A stretch of 64,000 nt of DNA, taken from Streptomyces exfoliatus (GTDB lineage Bacteria; Actinomycetota; Actinomycetes; Streptomycetales; Streptomycetaceae). The position numbers were made by a program, and so were the translations under genes. Position 1 is the stretch's first letter. Each line of letters starts with the position of its first letter. Of this stretch, positions 1-6,878 are shown in pieces. The DNA lies in the NCBI RefSeq assembly GCF_000725545.1, contig NZ_JNZP01000025.1:1-64000 (forward strand), given 5' to 3'. The notes below the pieces were generated by a model. It searched no databases, was not told where the DNA came from, and worked only from the letters and a program-made list of their open reading frames with translations.

Positions 1-407
1 AAAGGAACCTCGCCATCCGAAGATGGACGGGGTATCAACTAATCTGGCGTTGATTTTTGGCACGCTGTTGAGTTCTCAAGGAACGGACGCTTCCTTCGTT
101 CCTGTTTCCAGGCCCTCCGGGCGCTTCCTTCGTTTCCGACTCTATCAGATCCTTTCGGCGTCTGATTCCCAGTCAGCGGGATTTGTCTTTCCGGCTGTTG
201 GGCCGTTCCGACGAGTGAGACTTTAGCGGATTCCCTGCCTCCGACGCTAATCGGGCGGCTGCGTCCAAACTTCGAACACGGATTCCTCATTTCGCAAAAA
301 CGCACGGAAGCAGAACGGCACAGCAAAGCACCATCAGTTCTGTGGATCTTGCGGGATGGCTGTCCGGGGCCGACCGGGGTCGGTGCTCACGTCGGACAAC
401 TCGGAGA
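1..407 (-). promoter_or_regulatory. rRNA operon leader (5' external spacer), 16S lies beyond the left edge
   Basis: Read on the minus strand, 59-81 gives CCTTGAGAACTCAACAGCGT, followed by an AT-rich stretch at about 35-58. I recognise this block from memory as the segment that precedes 16S rRNA genes in Streptomyces. The 16S gene itself would begin left of base 1, so it is not in the window. Within this stretch, TAAAGT (225-220) and TAGAGT (144-139) could be -10 boxes of extra rrn promoters, but I see no good -35 for either. No protein gene is convincing here; the open frames are random. The identification rests on recognition of the leader motif, not on any rRNA sequence. Confidence 0.72.
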
Positions 408-436
408 ACCTTACGGATCGGATAATCCCGTGTCAA
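408..436 (-). promoter_or_regulatory. Strong vegetative promoter firing leftward into the rRNA leader
   Basis: On the minus strand TTGACA (436-431) and TAAGGT (413-408) are separated by exactly 17 nt. This is a near-consensus HrdB-type promoter, the best in the window, and it points toward the rRNA leader. Its -35 box lies only about 28 bp from the first codon of the trpS leader peptide on the other strand, so the two transcription units are back to back. Confidence 0.75.
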
Positions 437-463
437 CCCTGGGCCTGGGCGTAGCCTCTGCGT

Positions 464-505
464 ATGACTACGCGTGCGCACACCACCCAGTGGTGGGCCG
501 CCTGA
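464..505 (+). CDS. Trp leader peptide MTTRAHTTQWWAA (attenuator sensor for trpS)
   Basis: This is a 13-codon open frame, ATG at 464 to TGA at 503-505, with two adjacent Trp codons at 491-496. It has no ribosome binding site. A TAGCCT hexamer at 452-457 ends six bases before the ATG, so the leader is probably translated from a leaderless transcript. In known trp attenuators, ribosome stalling at tandem Trp codons reports low charged tRNA-Trp. From memory, S. coelicolor trpRS1 is controlled this way by ribosome-mediated transcriptional attenuation. The peptide lies just upstream of trpS on the same strand and overlaps the first RNA hairpin of the leader. Confidence 0.8.
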   Translation: MTTRAHTTQWWAA

Positions 506-555
506 CGGCGGCCCGCACTCGCGCATGCACCACGCGGCCGCCGCCTCGGCGGCCG
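495..555 (+). promoter_or_regulatory. trpS attenuator: two alternative GC hairpins
   Basis: Hairpin 1 pairs GGGCCGCC (495-502) with GGCGGCCC (507-514) around TGAC; it overlaps the second Trp codon and the stop codon of the leader peptide. Hairpin 2 pairs CGGCCGCC (535-542) with GGCGGCCG (548-555). The 3' arm of hairpin 1 (GGCGGCC, 507-513) can instead pair with the 5' arm of hairpin 2 (GGCCGCC, 536-542), which would prevent hairpin 2. These are the mutually exclusive structures of a classical attenuator. Hairpin 2 would be the terminator, although no U run follows, which is common in Streptomyces. Confidence 0.72.
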
Positions 556-622
556 TTCGCGTATCCCCCTCCGGGAGGCGGCCGTCGGGTCGGCGCCCAG
601 GAGAAGAGGGAGAACGAACGCG

Positions 623-1621
623 ATGACGAGGATCTTCAGCGGGGTCAAGCCGACCGGGCACCTGACGCTGGGCAACTACCTCGGGGCCGTCCGACGGTGG
701 GTCGAGGTCGATCAGCATCGGGCGGAGGCGCTGTTCAGCGTCGTGGACCTGCACGCGCTGACCGTGGAGCACGACCCGGCGCGGGTGCGCCGGCTCAGTC
801 GGCAGGCGGCCACTCTGCTCCTCGCCGCGGGACTCGATCCGCAGCTGTGCACCTTGTTCGTACAGAGTCATGTGGACGAGCACGCGAGGCTGTCGTACCT
901 GCTGGAGTGCACGGCCACGGACGGCGAGCTGCGGCGGATGATCCAGTACAGGGAGAAGAGCGTCCAGGCGCAGGCCTCGGGGCAGGGGGTGCGGCTGTCG
1001 TTGCTGACGTATCCGGTGCTGATGGCGGCGGACATCCTGGCGTACGGGGCCGACGAGGTGCCGGTCGGTGAGGACCAGACGCAGCACGTGGAGCTGACCC
1101 GGGACCTGGCGGTGCGGTTCAACCAGCGGTACGGGCACACGTTCACGGTGCCGAGGGCGACGCGGCCGGAGGTGGCGGCACGGGTCATGGATCTTCAGGA
1201 CCCCACGTCGAAGATGGGGAAGTCCCACGCGAACGGGGCCGGGATCGTCTATCTGCTCGATGACGCGGAGACCGTGCGGCGGAAGATCATGCGGGCCGTC
1301 ACGGACAGCGGGCGGGATGTGGAGTACGACCGGGAGGCCAGGCCCGGGGTCGCGAACCTGCTCGATGTGCTGGCGGCCGCGACAGGTGGGAACCCCGACA
1401 AGCTGGCCGGTGTATTCAAAACGTACGGAGCGTTGAAGAAGGACACGGCGGACGCGGTCGTCGAGCTGCTGAGGCCGTTGCGGGAGCGGCATGCCGAGCT
1501 CGCGGCGGACCCCGGCTTCGTGGATCAGGTGCTACGGGACGGGGCCGAGCGGGCCCGGGGAGCGGCGCGGCCGTTGGTGGACCGTGCCTATCGGGCGATC
1601 GGGCTGTTGCCTGCCGGGTGA
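623..1621 (+). CDS. trpS: Tryptophanyl-tRNA synthetase, auxiliary (TrpRS1-type)
   Basis: A class Ic aminoacyl-tRNA synthetase of 332 residues, the usual length, which charges tRNA-Trp in the cytoplasm. The N-terminus has the HIGH-type signature PTGHLTLGNYLGA (residues 10-22) and the KMSKS-type loop reads KMGKS at 197-201. Residue 9 is Lys, where E. coli and Bacillus enzymes have Gln; from memory this position was linked to indolmycin resistance of S. coelicolor TrpRS1, but I could not check that. The upstream leader with tandem Trp codons supports a Trp-starvation-inducible second copy. The 3' end overlaps the convergent regulator gene by 34 bp. The assignment to TrpRS is firm; the auxiliary, antibiotic-tolerant role is inferred. 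Confidence 0.95.
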   Translation: MTRIFSGVKPTGHLTLGNYLGAVRRWVEVDQHRAEALFSVVDLHALTVEHDPARVRRLSRQAATLLLAAGLDPQLCTLFVQSHVDEHARLSYLLECTATDGELRRMIQYREKSVQAQASGQGVRLSLLTYPVLMAADILAYGADEVPVGEDQTQHVELTRDLAVRFNQRYGHTFTVPRATRPEVAARVMDLQDPTSKMGKSHANGAGIVYLLDDAETVRRKIMRAVTDSGRDVEYDREARPGVANLLDVLAAATGGNPDKLAGVFKTYGALKKDTADAVVELLRPLRERHAELAADPGFVDQVLRDGAERARGAARPLVDRAYRAIGLLPAG

Positions 1622-2631
1622 CGGAAGGCGTTGCGGTAGTCGCGCGGGCTGGTGGCGAGGTGCGAGGCGAAGTGCTGGCGCATGGTGACCTCGCTGCCGA
1701 AGCCCGCGCGGCGGGCCACCTCGGGGAGGGGGTGGTCGGTGAGTTCGAGGAGTTTCTGGGCGGCGGCGACGCGCTGGGTGATGAGCCAGTGCAGGGGGGT
1801 GGTTCCGGTGGTGGCCTGGAAGTGGCGGGCGAAGGAGCGGGGTGACATGCCGGCGCGGGCGGCCAGGGTCGCGACGGTGTGGGGCTCGTCGAGGTGGGCG
1901 AGGGCGTGGGCGCGGACCTCGGCGAGGGCGTCGGCGTCGCGGTCGGCGCGGGGAGTGGGGTGCTCGATGAACTGGGCCTGGGTGCCCGTGCGGAAGGGGG
2001 CGGTGACCATCGAGCGGGCGATGGAGGCGGCGGCTTCGGCTCCGTGGGCGGTACGGACGAGGTGGAGGCAGAGGTCGATGCCGGCGGCGGTGCCGGCGGA
2101 GGTCCAGACGCCGGTGTCCTCGACGAAGAGGGCGTCGGGTTCGACCTGGATCTCAGGGTGGCGGGCGGCCAGGGTGTCGGCGAGGTGCCAGTGGGTGACG
2201 GCGCGGCGGCCGTCGAGGAGTCCGGCGCGGGCGAGGACGAAGGCACCCGCGCAGAGCGAGGCGACCGGGGTGCCCGTGGTGTGGACGCGTCGGAGGGCGT
2301 CGAGGACGGGGGCCGGGATGTCGGCGTCGGGGTCTTCGATGCCGGGGACGAGGACCAGGTCGGTGGTGGTGAGCTCGTCGAGCCAGGTGAGCGGGCGGTC
2401 GGGGGTGAGCGTGAGGCCGCCGCGCAGCGGGATGGGGGTGTGCGGGTCGGCGGCGGTCCTGCGGAGCTCGAACGGCGGGACGCCTCGGAGGGTGCGGTCG
2501 CTGTCCCAGACCTCGGTGATGACGGAGAGGTCGAAGGCGCGGATGCCGGGGAAGGCGAGGAGCGCGATGCGCTGGGGACGGGGTGCGGGGATGGTCGCCA
2601 CGTATGGCAGTAAACCATCGATCGCTGTCAT
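1588..2631 (-). CDS. GlxA-type transcriptional regulator (DJ-1/PfpI + AraC HTH)
   Basis: 347 residues. The N-terminal half is a DJ-1/PfpI-like domain (RIALLAFPGIRAFDLSVITE near the start, SLCAGAFVLARAGLLDGRRA in the middle). The C-terminal third is an AraC-family double helix-turn-helix ending FGSEVTMRQHFASHLATSPRDYR. I start it at the ATG at 2631 because GAGGGG lies just upstream; an open frame continues further upstream but would cross the divergent neighbour. It is transcribed away from the cysteine hydrolase gene with a 45-bp gap, so regulation of that neighbour is likely. The ligand is unknown. Confidence 0.9.
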   Translation of the reverse strand: MTAIDGLLPYVATIPAPRPQRIALLAFPGIRAFDLSVITEVWDSDRTLRGVPPFELRRTAADPHTPIPLRGGLTLTPDRPLTWLDELTTTDLVLVPGIEDPDADIPAPVLDALRRVHTTGTPVASLCAGAFVLARAGLLDGRRAVTHWHLADTLAARHPEIQVEPDALFVEDTGVWTSAGTAAGIDLCLHLVRTAHGAEAAASIARSMVTAPFRTGTQAQFIEHPTPRADRDADALAEVRAHALAHLDEPHTVATLAARAGMSPRSFARHFQATTGTTPLHWLITQRVAAAQKLLELTDHPLPEVARRAGFGSEVTMRQHFASHLATSPRDYRNAFRHPAGNSPIAR

Positions 2632-2676
2632 ACACCCCTCTGGGAGAGGGGGCGGGCCGGCGGAAGGATCGGGGGT

Positions 2677-3273
2677 ATGGAGATCGCAGAGAACGCAGCG
2701 CTGGTTGTCATCGACGTACAGAAGGGCTTCGAGGAGGAATTCTGGGGGAAGCGGAACAACCCGGCCGCGGAGGAGAACATCGCGGCTCTGATCGACCTGT
2801 GGCAGGAGACGGGGCGGCCGGTCGTCTTCGTGCGGCACGACTCCGTGGAGGGCTCGCGTTCGCCTCTGCGGACGGGATACGTGGGGAACGACTTCAAGGA
2901 CTTCGTCGAGGAGCGGCGCGGAAAGGGCGCCGGGCCCGAGCTGCTGGTGACGAAGTCCGTGAACTCGGCCTTCTACGGGGAGCCGTCGCTGCAGGAGTGG
3001 CTGACCGGGCAGGACATCGCGCAGATCGTGATCGTCGGGATCCAGACGAACATGTGCAACGAGACGACCGCCCGGATGGGCGGAAACCTCGGCTTCGATG
3101 TGGTGTTCCCGCTGGACGCGATGCACACCTTCGACCTGGAGGGGCCGTTCGGATGGTCGCGGAGCGCCGATGAGCTGGCGCAGGCGACGGCCGTGTCCCT
3201 GCACGGGGGGCTGTTCGCGAAGGTCGTGTCGACGGAGGAGGTCGTGAAGGGGGCGTCCGCCGGGGTCCGGTGA
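2677..3273 (+). CDS. Isochorismatase-family cysteine hydrolase
   Basis: 198 residues with the complete isochorismatase-fold triad: Asp13 (VVIDVQKGF), Lys93 (LVTKSVNSAF) and Cys127 (QTNMCNETT). The segment GIQTNMC and the preserved Cys point to a nicotinamidase-like or amidohydrolase activity rather than a non-catalytic member, but the substrate cannot be read from the sequence. It is divergent from the GlxA/AraC regulator, a pairing seen often for catabolic hydrolases. Confidence 0.88.
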   Translation: MEIAENAALVVIDVQKGFEEEFWGKRNNPAAEENIAALIDLWQETGRPVVFVRHDSVEGSRSPLRTGYVGNDFKDFVEERRGKGAGPELLVTKSVNSAFYGEPSLQEWLTGQDIAQIVIVGIQTNMCNETTARMGGNLGFDVVFPLDAMHTFDLEGPFGWSRSADELAQATAVSLHGGLFAKVVSTEEVVKGASAGVR

Positions 3274-3294
3274 CCCCGGCGGGGGGCAGGCTGC

Positions 3295-4104
3295 TCAGCT
3301 GTTGCCGGAGGCGAGTTCGCGGCTGCGGTCGCGGGCGGCTTCGAGGGCGGCGATGAGGGCGGCGCGGACGCCGTGGTTCTCCAGCTCGCGGATGGCGCTG
3401 ATGGTGGTGCCGGCCGGGGAGGTGACGGCCTCGCGGAGCTTGACCGGGTGTTCGCCGCTGTCACGGAGCATCACGGCGGCGCCGATGGCGGCCTGGACGA
3501 TGAGGTCGTGTGCCTGGGCTCGGGGCAGGCCGAGGAGGATGCCGGCGTCGGTCATGGCCTCGACGAGGAAGTAGAAGTAGGCGGGGCCGGAGCCGGAGAG
3601 GGCGGTGGCGGCGTCCTGCTGGGACTCGGGGACGCGGAGGGTCTTGCCGACACCGCCGAAGATCTCCTCGGTGTGGACGAGGTGCTCGGGGGTCGCGTGG
3701 CTGCCGCCGGAGATGACGGACATGCCTTCGTCGACGAGGACGGGGGTGTTGGGCATGACGCGGACCACGGGGGTGCCGGCGGTGAGGCGGTCCTCGATGA
3801 AGGAGGTGGGGATGCCGGCGGCGGCGCTGATGATCAGGCGGTCGGCGGCGACGTGCGGGGCGAGTTCGTCGAGGAGGCGGCCCATGTCCTGGGGCTTGAC
3901 GGCCAGGATGAGGGTGTCGGCGCGCTTGGCGGCCTCGGCGTTGGTGACGGTCTCGACGCCGTAGCGGGCGCGCAGTTCCTCGGCGCGTTCGGCGCGGCGG
4001 GCGGTGACCAGGAGGTTCGCGGGGCGCCAGCCGGCGCGGATCATGCCGCTGAGGAGCGCTTCACCGATCTTGCCGGTGCCGAGGACTGCGACGGTCTGGG
4101 TCAT
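3295..4104 (-). CDS. proC: Pyrroline-5-carboxylate reductase
   Basis: Last step of proline synthesis: NAD(P)H-dependent reduction of 1-pyrroline-5-carboxylate. 269 residues, the normal length. The N-terminus is a Rossmann nucleotide-binding motif (TVAVLGTGKIGEALLSGM) and the C-terminal region has the P5CR signature VTSPAGTTISAIRELE. The open frame runs 13 codons further upstream, but GAGGTG is well placed for the ATG at 4104, so I use that start. It is a single gene with no proB or proA next to it. Confidence 0.94.
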   Translation of the reverse strand: MTQTVAVLGTGKIGEALLSGMIRAGWRPANLLVTARRAERAEELRARYGVETVTNAEAAKRADTLILAVKPQDMGRLLDELAPHVAADRLIISAAAGIPTSFIEDRLTAGTPVVRVMPNTPVLVDEGMSVISGGSHATPEHLVHTEEIFGGVGKTLRVPESQQDAATALSGSGPAYFYFLVEAMTDAGILLGLPRAQAHDLIVQAAIGAAVMLRDSGEHPVKLREAVTSPAGTTISAIRELENHGVRAALIAALEAARDRSRELASGNS

Positions 4105-4188
4105 GGCTCTGTTCACCTCGACGGAGGGGGTACGTGTCGTCATCCTCGCACCGGCGGGCCTGGTGGCGCGCCGTTGTCCGAGGGGCGG

Positions 4189-4926
4189 TCACGCGGTGCG
4201 GCGGCGGAGGGTGGCCGCGCCGAGGCCGAGGACGAGGAGGGCGCAGCCGGCGACGACGAGGGCGTCACGGACGAAGTCGCCGGTGACGTCGGGGTGGCGG
4301 AGGACCTGGTTCATGCCGTCGACGGCGTACGACATGGGCAGGACGTCGGAGATCGCTTCGAGGGCGGGGGCCATCCGGTCGCGCGGGGTGAAGAGTCCGC
4401 AGAGCAGCAGCTGGGGGAAGATCACCGCCGGCATGAACTGGACGGCCTGGAACTCGGAGGCGGCGAAGGCGGAGACGAAGAGGCCGAGGGCGGTGCCGAG
4501 GAGGGCGTCGAGGAGGGCGACCAGGAGGAGGAGCCAGGGGGATCCGATGACGTCGAGGCCGAGGAACCAGACGGCGAGGCCGGTGGCCAGGGTGGACTGG
4601 ACGACGGCGAGGAGTCCGAAGGCGAGGGCGTAGCCGGCGATGAGGTCGGCCTTGCCGAGGGGCATGGCGAGGAGGCGTTCCAGGGTGCCGGAGGTGCGTT
4701 CCCTGAGGGTGGCGATGGAGGTCACCAGGAACATCGTGATGAGCGGGAAGATGCCGAGGAGGGAGGCGCCGATGTTGTCGAAGGTGCCTGGACTTCCGTC
4801 GAAGACGTACCGGAGCAGGAAGAGCATCAGGCACGGGACGAGGAGCATCAGGGCGATCGAGCGGGGGTCGTGGCGCAGCTGACGCAGGACGCGGGCGGCG
4901 GTGGCCAGGGTGCGGGCGCTGCTCAT
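4189..4926 (-). CDS. ABC-2 type transporter permease
   Basis: 245 residues with six hydrophobic segments typical of ABC-2 (DrrB/NodJ-like) exporters; the motif region TSIATLRERTSGTLERLLAMPLGKADLIAGY is characteristic of the cytoplasmic loop. The start codon overlaps the stop of the ATPase gene (ATGA), so the two are translationally coupled and form one exporter. The substrate is unknown; drug or lipid export is a family-based guess. Confidence 0.9.
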   Translation of the reverse strand: MSSARTLATAARVLRQLRHDPRSIALMLLVPCLMLFLLRYVFDGSPGTFDNIGASLLGIFPLITMFLVTSIATLRERTSGTLERLLAMPLGKADLIAGYALAFGLLAVVQSTLATGLAVWFLGLDVIGSPWLLLLVALLDALLGTALGLFVSAFAASEFQAVQFMPAVIFPQLLLCGLFTPRDRMAPALEAISDVLPMSYAVDGMNQVLRHPDVTGDFVRDALVVAGCALLVLGLGAATLRRRTA

Positions 4927-5774
4927 GACCGGGGCTCCTCGTGGGTGGTCCGGGGGTGCGGGTGCGCCGCTCGGGTGGCGGCGGCGTCGACCAGGCGGAG
5001 GAAGGCCTCTTCGACGGTGGCGGTGTCGTTGCGTCGGCGGAGGGCCTCGGGGGTGTCGTCGGCGAGGATCTCGCCCTCGCGCATGAGGAGGAGCCGGTGG
5101 CAGCGTTCGGCTTCGTCCATGACGTGGGAGGAGACGAGGAGCGTCGTGCCGCGGTCGGCGGCGATCTGGTGGAAGAGGTTCCACAGGTCGCGGCGGAGGA
5201 CGGGGTCGAGGCCGACCGTGGGTTCGTCGAGGACGAGGAGCTCCGGGGTGCCGAGGAGGGCGACGGCGAGGGAGACGCGGCTGCGCTGGCCGCCGGAGAG
5301 CCGGCCGGCGAGGGAGTCGGCGTGCGAGGCGAGGTCGACGTCGGCGATGGCCCGGTCGACGGCCGTGCGGCGGTCGTGGCGCAGGGCGCGGCCGGGGAGC
5401 AGGACGGCGGCGAAGTAGTCGAGGTTCTGGCGGACGGTGAGGTCGTCGTAGACGGAGGGGGCCTGGGTGACGTAGCCGATGCGGGAGCGGAGGGCGGGGT
5501 CGCCCGCGGGGCGGCCGAGTACCTGGAGGCTGCCGCCGACCTTGGCCTGGGTGCCGACGACGGCGCGCATGAGGGTGGACTTGCCGCAGCCGGAGGGGCC
5601 GAGGAGGCCGGTGATCTGCCCGGCCGGGACGGTGAAGTCGAGGCCTCGGAGGACGGTGCGGTCTCCTCGGACGGTGGTGAGGGCGTGGGCGGTGATGGCG
5701 GGTTCGGCGGCGGCTCGGTCCGTGGCCCTGGCGGCCGCTCTGTCGGCGGCCTCACCCGCCGGGTAATTCATCAT
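4923..5774 (-). CDS. ABC transporter ATP-binding protein (DrrA-like)
   Basis: 283 residues. Walker A is GPSGCGKST, the signature is LSGGQRSR, and Walker B with H-loop follows (LLVLDEPTVGLDP, SSHVMDE). The frame is open up to a TTG at 5810, but that TTG belongs to the likely -35 box, and the ATG at 5774 (ATG ATG AAT TAC) fits a leaderless start. An 18-bp palindrome covers the start. It powers the permease encoded just downstream. The N-terminal 35 residues are Ala-rich and precede the ABC domain. Confidence 0.92.
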   Translation of the reverse strand: MMNYPAGEAADRAAARATDRAAAEPAITAHALTTVRGDRTVLRGLDFTVPAGQITGLLGPSGCGKSTLMRAVVGTQAKVGGSLQVLGRPAGDPALRSRIGYVTQAPSVYDDLTVRQNLDYFAAVLLPGRALRHDRRTAVDRAIADVDLASHADSLAGRLSGGQRSRVSLAVALLGTPELLVLDEPTVGLDPVLRRDLWNLFHQIAADRGTTLLVSSHVMDEAERCHRLLLMREGEILADDTPEALRRRNDTATVEEAFLRLVDAAATRAAHPHPRTTHEEPRS

Positions 5775-5783
5775 GTGATGAAT
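5766..5783. promoter_or_regulatory. Operator-like 18-bp palindrome at the ABC exporter start
   Basis: ATTCATCA-TG-TGATGAAT has perfect 8-bp arms and covers the start codon (5774) of the exporter ATPase. A repressor bound here would block both transcription and a leaderless start. No regulator gene adjoins the operon, so the cognate protein is encoded elsewhere. GntR (YtrA-like) or PadR proteins are possible by site type, but this is a guess. Confidence 0.6.
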
Positions 5784-5810
5784 AGTGCGCCTGGGGGTGC
5801 CCGTCGTCAA
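5782..5810 (-). promoter_or_regulatory. Promoter of the ABC exporter operon
   Basis: On the minus strand TTGACG (5810-5805), a 17-nt spacer, and CACTAT (5787-5782) precede the ATG at 5774 by 7 nt. This spacing places the transcription start on or next to the A of the start codon, so the mRNA is predicted to be leaderless. Confidence 0.5.
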
Positions 5811-5872
5811 GGTCCGTGCGGTCGTCGACGGGGGGCTTTGCGGTGGGTGGCTCTTGGGTGGGGGCTTCCGGG

Positions 5873-6388
5873 TTACTTGCGCTTGGGCTTCTTGCGGGCC
5901 GAGGGGTTGCCCGTGCGGGTGCCCCGGCGCTTCTCGTACCGCGTGAGGGCCGTCTCGTACTCGGCGCGGCGCAGCTTCTCGCCGGGGGCCTCGACGAAGC
6001 AGCGGACGCAGTAGGCGAGGAGCGAGCCGATGAAGCCGATCGCCTTGAGGCTGCGCAGGGAGTCCTCGCGGGCCGGGTCCGCGGGCCGGCGGAGGAAGCC
6101 CTCCCAGGTCTTGCGGAAGGCGATGGCGCTGCAGACCGCGAACATGACGACGACCAGCGTGTTGACGATGCCGCCGACGTCCGCGATCTCCAGGCCCTCG
6201 TAGGCGAAGCGCAGGACGAAGCCGGACGCGACGGCGGCGGCGAGCGAGCCGGCGGCCAGGCCGGCGCGGCGCAGCGCGTAGTGGCCGCTGTGGTCGACCC
6301 AGGTCGTGCCGAAGAAGCGGATCTCTTCGGGCCGGGGACCGGCGGCGGTGCCGCCGGTCGTGCTGGGGCTCTTCTCTTCGTCGCTCAC
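5873..6388 (-). CDS. Conserved membrane protein, two or three TM segments
   Basis: 171 residues. A hydrophilic N-terminus is followed by hydrophobic segments at about residues 42-60, 72-90 and 117-130, then a very basic C-terminal tail (RYEKRRGTRTGNPSARKKPKRK region). GTG start at 6388; GATAAT ends six bases upstream, which suggests a leaderless mRNA. I do not recognise a functional family. Its neighbours are the ABC exporter and an SH3-domain protein, both envelope-related, but no shared operon is evident. Confidence 0.75.
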   Translation of the reverse strand: MSDEEKSPSTTGGTAAGPRPEEIRFFGTTWVDHSGHYALRRAGLAAGSLAAAVASGFVLRFAYEGLEIADVGGIVNTLVVVMFAVCSAIAFRKTWEGFLRRPADPAREDSLRSLKAIGFIGSLLAYCVRCFVEAPGEKLRRAEYETALTRYEKRRGTRTGNPSARKKPKRK

Positions 6389-6422
6389 GAGTCGATTATC
6401 CCCGGGGCGACGGAGGAGGGTC

Positions 6423-6722
6423 TCAGGCGCAGCGCGGCGCGACGAGGCCGTCGCTGCCCGTGCGCACGTAGGCGTCGGAGACGTACTCGCCCGGCGCTAT
6501 GTTGTCCCAGAGCCGGGTGGTGCCGTACGGGCCGGTGATCCACTCGCCGTACTTCTGGCAGGAGATCGCCACCGTGGCGTCCAGGGGCAGGACCCGGACG
6601 ATCGGGTACTGGGTGCTCGGGCCCGAGCGCACGTTGATCCGGTAGCCCGGCGCGACCGCGTAGCGCGTCGCGCTCAGCGTGGTCACGGCGTCGTCGGTGG
6701 TCTTGTTCGCGTCCGTACCCAT
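6423..6722 (-). CDS. Small SH3-domain (SH3b-like) protein
   Basis: 99 residues. The core GYRINVRSGPSTQYPIVRVL is the typical bacterial SH3 (type 3) sequence, which in other proteins binds peptidoglycan or other ligands. There is no signal peptide or membrane segment, so export is not predicted by the usual route. A GGGGGAG ribosome binding site precedes the ATG at 6722. It is divergent from the kinase gene. Confidence 0.82.
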   Translation of the reverse strand: MGTDANKTTDDAVTTLSATRYAVAPGYRINVRSGPSTQYPIVRVLPLDATVAISCQKYGEWITGPYGTTRLWDNIAPGEYVSDAYVRTGSDGLVAPRCA

Positions 6723-6878
6723 GGTGTTCTCCCCCTGGCGCAAAAGCGCTCCACTGAGTTTCACTCTCCGCGACGCGCAGGCTAGCAAGCCCCACCGACA
6801 TCGGGTGCCCCATGGACTAGGCTCCGTCGGGTCGCGCGGGTGCGCGCCAGGTGACGGTGAATCACACGGGGGTGGGCG

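Noticed and set aside
287..1492. 401-codon open frame on the minus strand opposite trpS
   Set aside because: Shadow of the GC-rich trpS gene; no recognisable domain and Arg/Pro-rich composition.
5775..5810. TTG start adding 12 codons to the ABC ATPase
   Set aside because: That TTG is part of the predicted -35 box and the ATG at 5774 fits a leaderless start.
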